Positions 33,299-36,487 of a stretch of DNA of 36,487 bases are shown one piece after another. The position numbers and the translations under genes are program-made. The number at the start of each line of letters is the position of its first letter. Within the stretch, counting starts at the first letter, position 1. The notes below the pieces were generated by a model. That model saw only the letters and a list, made by a program, of their open reading frames with translations, had not been told where the DNA came from and searched no databases. Origin of the DNA: JAGXLC01 sp046545815 (GTDB taxonomy: Bacteria > Bacteroidota > Bacteroidia > Bacteroidales > UBA12077); NCBI GenBank assembly GCA_046545815.1, contig JBKGZA010000009.1, positions 1 to 36,487 of the forward strand. The letters run 5' to 3'.

Positions 33299-34039
33299 AT
33301 GAAAATTCAGAAAATCCTCGTATCTCAGCCAAAACCGGAAAACAGCAAATCCCCTTATTTCGATCTTGCGGAAAAACATGGACTGCAGGTTGATTTTCGG
33401 CCTTTTATTCATGTAAAGGGGATCTCATCCAAGGAATTCCGGAAATCGCGTGTAAATATACTTGATCATACAGCCATCATCTTTAAGAGCAGAACAGCTA
33501 TTGATCATTTTTTCAGAATCTGCGATGAACTGAGGGTTAATGTGCCTGATTCCATGAAATATTTTTGTACCAGTGAAGCCACTGCTTTTTATCTTCAAAA
33601 ATATATCGTATACAGAAAAAGAAAAATCTTTTATGGCAACGGCGACTTCAATGACTTATTAACCATCATAAAAAAACACAAAAAGGAAAAATTTCTGGTG
33701 CCGCTTTCTGACAGCCATAAAGAAGATATTCCCCGTAAGCTGGATAAAAACAAAATCAAATATACCAAGGCCATATTTTACAAAACGGTATGTTCTGATC
33801 TCACCGATTTATCGAGTGTAAATTATGACATGCTGGTTTTTTACAGTCCATCAGGCATAAAATCCCTGATGGAAAATTTCCCCCAGTTTAATCAGAATCA
33901 TACGAAAATAGCGGCTTTCGGAACGAAAACAGCCAAAGCATGCAAAGATGCAGGATTAAGAATTGATCTGAAAGCTCCTACGTCCAAAGCCCCTTCGATG
34001 ACCATGGCCATTGAACAGTTTCTGGAGAATGGAGAATAA
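33299..34039 (+). CDS. hemD: Uroporphyrinogen-III synthase family protein
   Basis: Cyclises hydroxymethylbilane to uroporphyrinogen III in haem synthesis. The 246-residue product is a two-lobed protein of poor sequence conservation, as usual for the family. Support: the N-terminal KILVSQPKPENSKSPYFDLAEKHGL, DHTAIIFKSRTAIDHFFRI, the second-lobe YDMLVFYSPSGIKSLMENFP and IAAFGTKTAKACKDAGL, whose T-x-x-A helix is the most conserved feature. An in-frame TTG at 33260 is less likely than the ATG at 33299, which opens into the conserved start. It follows DUF4271 and ends before a strong terminator. No other haem genes are in the window, so the assignment is by family. Confidence 0.85.
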   Translation: MKIQKILVSQPKPENSKSPYFDLAEKHGLQVDFRPFIHVKGISSKEFRKSRVNILDHTAIIFKSRTAIDHFFRICDELRVNVPDSMKYFCTSEATAFYLQKYIVYRKRKIFYGNGDFNDLLTIIKKHKKEKFLVPLSDSHKEDIPRKLDKNKIKYTKAIFYKTVCSDLTDLSSVNYDMLVFYSPSGIKSLMENFPQFNQNHTKIAAFGTKTAKACKDAGLRIDLKAPTSKAPSMTMAIEQFLENGE

Positions 34040-34066
34040 CCAATCAATCAGCAGATAATAATTAAT

Positions 34067-34098
34067 AAAAGGTTACTTTTGAAAGGGTAACCTTTTTT
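34067..34098 (+). terminator. Terminator after hemD
   Basis: AAAAGGTTAC pairs with GTAACCTTTT around a 10-base loop and runs into a TTTTTT tract, 28 bp after the hemD stop. It closes the DUF4271-hemD transcript and separates it from rnpA. Confidence 0.85.
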
Positions 34099-34157
34099 AT
34101 TATAACTCAAAAATTCTTGCAGTTCAGCAGCGATTCCGGGCATAACACTTTTCCTCT

Positions 34158-34553
34158 ATGAGCACAATGAAGAAACATGAACGTCTGGCGAGCCAAAAAA
34201 AAATTTCTTATCTGGCGAAAGAAGGGAACACCTTTTTCTCCTATCCTTTTAGGGTACTCTGGTGCGTTGACCGGAATGAAGAAAATTCACCTTTCCGCAT
34301 ACAGGCTGCCTTCAGTGTTCCCAAAAAGAAATTCAAAAAAGCGGTTAAAAGAAATGTGATCCGGAGAAGGACCAAAGAAGCATTCCGGCTGAACAAAGAG
34401 CCTTTTAAACAGGAGATGAAAAATTTTCCACTCACCCTGTACCTTCTGATCATCTTTGCTCCTAAAAAGGAACTGGATTATAGCACGATTGAAGAGGGGA
34501 TGATAAACTCATTTGAAATGTTAAAAAAGCATATTGTAAGAAAAACAGAATAG
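34158..34553 (+). CDS. rnpA: Ribonuclease P protein component
   Basis: Protein subunit that helps the RNase P RNA cut precursor tRNA 5' ends. The 131-residue product (or 128 from the second ATG at 34167, which opens MKKHERL, the usual family start) has the diagnostic basic helix AVKRNVIRRRTKEAFR with the RNR core, and the upstream FFSYPFRVLW strand. It lies between the hemD terminator and the S41 protease gene. A tRNA lies elsewhere in the window, but no RNase P RNA gene was seen. Unlike in many bacteria it is not beside rpmH. Confidence 0.94.
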   Translation: MSTMKKHERLASQKKISYLAKEGNTFFSYPFRVLWCVDRNEENSPFRIQAAFSVPKKKFKKAVKRNVIRRRTKEAFRLNKEPFKQEMKNFPLTLYLLIIFAPKKELDYSTIEEGMINSFEMLKKHIVRKTE

Positions 34554-34557
34554 ACAT

Positions 34558-34592
34558 TTTGTTGTTTTTATAAGTATAGCAGATTAAATTTG
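34558..34592 (+). promoter_or_regulatory. Bacteroidota-type promoter for the S41 protease
   Basis: TTTGTTG at 34558-34564 and TAAATTTG at 34585-34592 are 20 bp apart counting from the second TTG, a good match to TTTG-N19-22-TAnnTTTG. It lies in the 105-bp gap after rnpA and 66 bp before the protease ATG. Confidence 0.6.
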
Positions 34593-34658
34593 TCTGCAAT
34601 TCATACTAACGCCTTTTAATTGGTGTTTTATTTGTTGGAATCAAAAAACTATAGTATA

Positions 34659-36353
34659 ATGAAAACGATTGGAAAGACAAAATGGATTGTCGGCCTCATC
34701 TTGGTTGGGGCTGTTGTATTATTCAGTTTCAGTGACAAAGATGATTTCAAAATTTCTAAAAGCCTGGATATTTATCATTCTCTGTTCAGGGAACTGAACA
34801 TATTCTATGTGGAAGAAACGAACCCGGAAGAACTGATTGAAACAAGCATCGAGGCCATGCTTGAAAGTTTGGACCCTTATACCAAATACATTCCGGAAAA
34901 GGATATGGAAGATTTTAAGTTTATGACTACCGGTGATTATGGAGGTATCGGTGCAATGATCAGGGAGGAAGGGGATTTTGCAGTGATTTCCCAACCCTAC
35001 AAAGATTTTCCCGCTGACAAGGCCGGGCTGAAAACCGGAGATGTCATCCGAAAAATCAACGGTGAATCAATTAAAGGCTGGGAATTGGAGAAAGTAAGCG
35101 ATGAGCTGAAAGGCATTCCCGAAACCAAGGTAAAAATAACCATTGATCGCGTGGCCCATGAGGAACCGATTGTAAAAGAAGTAGTAAGGGATGATCTCCA
35201 TATCAACAGCGTAGCCTATCAGGGAATGGCTGATGAAAAAAAAGGAATAGGCTACATTCGTATCTCAAAATTCACCAAAAATGCCGGGCAGGAAGTAAAA
35301 GATGCCTATAAATCTTTGAACGAACAACACGATCTAAACGGGATGGTTTTGGATTTAAGGAACAATCCCGGCGGATTGCTAATGGAAGCAGTTAACGTGG
35401 CCAACATATTCATACCAAAAGGGAAGGAGATTGTCAGCACCAAGGGAAAGATAAAAAAATGGAATGAGACTTACACCACGCAAAATCGGCCTCTGGACAC
35501 CAACATACGCCTGACTGTATTAGTCAACCGGATTTCAGCATCGGCTTCGGAAATTGTAGCAGGCGCCATCCAGGATTACGACCGTGGCGTGGTTATCGGC
35601 CAGCGGACCTTTGGTAAGGGCCTGGTTCAAACCACAAGGTCCCTCAGCTACAATTCCAAACTTAAAGTAACCACGGCCAAATATTATATTCCTAGTGGCC
35701 GCAGCATTCAGGCAAAAGATTATTCCACCCGCAATGAGGATGGAAGCGTGGGAGAGATTCCGGACTCCCTGATCAAGGAATTTACAACCAATAATGGAAG
35801 AAAGGTATATGACGGTGGAGGTATCCGCCCCGACATATTTGTTGAACCCCGGGAGCTAAGCAAAATTGAAGCCAGTTTGCTTGGCAATAACCTGATCTTT
35901 GATTTTGCCACCCACTTTAGCGTGGAGCATGATACCATACCGCCGGTAGATCAATATGAGGTCAATGAATCGACTTATTCAAACTTTCAAGACTTCGTCA
36001 TGGAAAAATCATGGGACTATACCACCCGAAGCCAGGAAAAGCTGAGCGACCTGATCGAAACCGCCAAAAAGGAAAAATACTATGATCAATCCAAGTCCGA
36101 ATTGAATGAATTAAAAGAAAAACTGACAACCAACGAGGAAAAGGATCTGGAACGATTTAAATCATCCATCAAGCAATTGCTCGAAGAAGAGATCGCCGGT
36201 CGTTATTATTACCAGCGTGGCAAAATCAAGGCCAACCTGGAAGACGACAGCCAGTATGATAAATCCTTAGAGGTGGTTAATGATGAAGGACTTTACACCA
36301 GCATATTAACCGGCGAATACGAAAGGGATAACATCAAGCTTGTCAAAGAGTAA
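34659..36353 (+). CDS. S41-family C-terminal processing peptidase
   Basis: Exported serine protease of the Prc/CtpA family, 564 residues from the ATG at 34659; an in-frame ATG at 34620 would add 13 residues before the signal sequence. Order: an N-terminal membrane anchor (TKWIVGLILVGAVVLFSFS), a helical pre-domain with MLESLDPYTKYIP, a PDZ domain (GIGAMI...FPADKAGLKTGDVIRKINGE), then the catalytic core with the Ser of NRISASASEIVAG and Lys of RTFGKGLVQ forming the Ser-Lys dyad. The C-terminal 120 residues are helical and charged. Such enzymes trim periplasmic proteins. The parS-like site and a terminator follow the stop. Confidence 0.95.
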   Translation: MKTIGKTKWIVGLILVGAVVLFSFSDKDDFKISKSLDIYHSLFRELNIFYVEETNPEELIETSIEAMLESLDPYTKYIPEKDMEDFKFMTTGDYGGIGAMIREEGDFAVISQPYKDFPADKAGLKTGDVIRKINGESIKGWELEKVSDELKGIPETKVKITIDRVAHEEPIVKEVVRDDLHINSVAYQGMADEKKGIGYIRISKFTKNAGQEVKDAYKSLNEQHDLNGMVLDLRNNPGGLLMEAVNVANIFIPKGKEIVSTKGKIKKWNETYTTQNRPLDTNIRLTVLVNRISASASEIVAGAIQDYDRGVVIGQRTFGKGLVQTTRSLSYNSKLKVTTAKYYIPSGRSIQAKDYSTRNEDGSVGEIPDSLIKEFTTNNGRKVYDGGGIRPDIFVEPRELSKIEASLLGNNLIFDFATHFSVEHDTIPPVDQYEVNESTYSNFQDFVMEKSWDYTTRSQEKLSDLIETAKKEKYYDQSKSELNELKEKLTTNEEKDLERFKSSIKQLLEEEIAGRYYYQRGKIKANLEDDSQYDKSLEVVNDEGLYTSILTGEYERDNIKLVKE

Positions 36354-36360
36354 ACCGACA

Positions 36361-36378
36361 ATGTTCCACGTGGAACAT
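36361..36378. promoter_or_regulatory. parS-like ParB-binding site
   Basis: ATGTTCCACGTGGAACAT is a perfect 18-bp palindrome and fits the ParB consensus TGTTnCACGTGnAACA exactly. parS sites cluster near the replication origin and nucleate ParB for chromosome segregation. It lies eight bases after the S41 stop and before a terminator, so it is probably transcribed as part of the 3' UTR. ParA/ParB genes are not in the window. Confidence 0.85.
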
Positions 36379-36397
36379 CATACTATAGATTGCTATG

Positions 36398-36423
36398 CCC
36401 CGGGGATCTCTCCGGGGTTTTTT
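36398..36423 (+). terminator. Terminator after the S41 protease
   Basis: CCCCGG and CCGGGG form a GC-rich stem followed by a T6 tract; the only stronger hairpin-plus-T signal in the window is near hemD. Confidence 0.85.
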
Positions 36424-36458
36424 ATTATTGGCGGAGGCTGGGTTAAGAATTTAAATGT

Positions 36459-36486
36459 GTAGGGACGCACGGCCGTGCGTCCCTAC
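36459..36486. repeat. Perfect 28-bp palindrome at the window edge
   Basis: The half-site GTAGGGACGCACGG is followed by its exact reverse complement, ending one base before the window end. It is far more GC-rich than the sequence around it. Similar GTAGGGACGCACGG-type palindromes are, as I recall, dispersed in many environmental bacterial genomes, so this looks like a member of a REP-like family; what follows is cut off. Confidence 0.6.
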
Positions 36487-36487
36487 T

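Overview
The window looks like a chromosomal stretch from a Bacteroidota bacterium, probably in or near the Bacteroidales/Marinilabiliales; the rank below phylum is inference. Evidence: genes typical of the phylum (DUF4271 membrane protein, head-GIN/DUF2807 protein, small outer-membrane barrels, an ABCG-type ABC protein with a TerB-like N-terminus), starts that mostly lack strong Shine-Dalgarno sequences, and promoter-like sites with the Bacteroidota -7 motif TAnnTTTG. Base composition is moderate to AT-rich and coding density is high. No phage, plasmid, transposase or CRISPR genes were seen.

Layout. 1-276 is the N-terminal part of atpD, cut by the window edge. 418-10466 holds a small outer-membrane protein, a short-chain prenyl diphosphate synthase, a tandem universal stress protein, the large ABC protein, a sodium:solute symporter, D-aminoacyl-tRNA deacylase (dtd), deoxyribose-phosphate aldolase (deoC) and a long-chain prenyl diphosphate synthase. 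10688-16980 holds an ArsR-type regulator, a QueD/PTPS-family enzyme, DNA polymerase I, a secreted BNR/sialidase-like protein and CorA. 17049-19186 holds tyrS, a CvpA-family gene and a tRNA-Arg(CCT) with its own promoter and terminator. 19552-24956 holds a membrane-anchored SpoIIE-type phosphatase facing a sensor histidine kinase/AsmA-like gene pair. 25082-28940 holds an unrecognised protein with two similar halves, a U32 peptidase-family protein, a head-GIN protein, a hairpin-rich noncoding element and peptidase E. 29184-31852 is an ECF sigma / membrane anti-sigma / outer-membrane barrel operon. 32040-36353 is DUF4271 - hemD - rnpA - S41 protease. The right edge carries a perfect parS-like ParB site, a strong terminator and a 28-bp perfect palindrome.

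Most of this is housekeeping. The two prenyl synthases supply isoprenoids (probably quinone tail and undecaprenyl or C15/C20 precursors). dtd, tyrS, the tRNA and rnpA serve translation; polA serves DNA repair. The regulatory part consists of the sigma/anti-sigma/barrel operon, the histidine kinase and the SpoIIE phosphatase, all plausibly sensing envelope state (inference).

I did not find a clear new defence or mobile system. The features most worth a second look are the parS site in a transcribed 3' UTR, the hairpin element at 28026-28208, the sigma operon whose anti-sigma has a duplicated N-terminal domain, and the two-repeat protein at 25082-25798.
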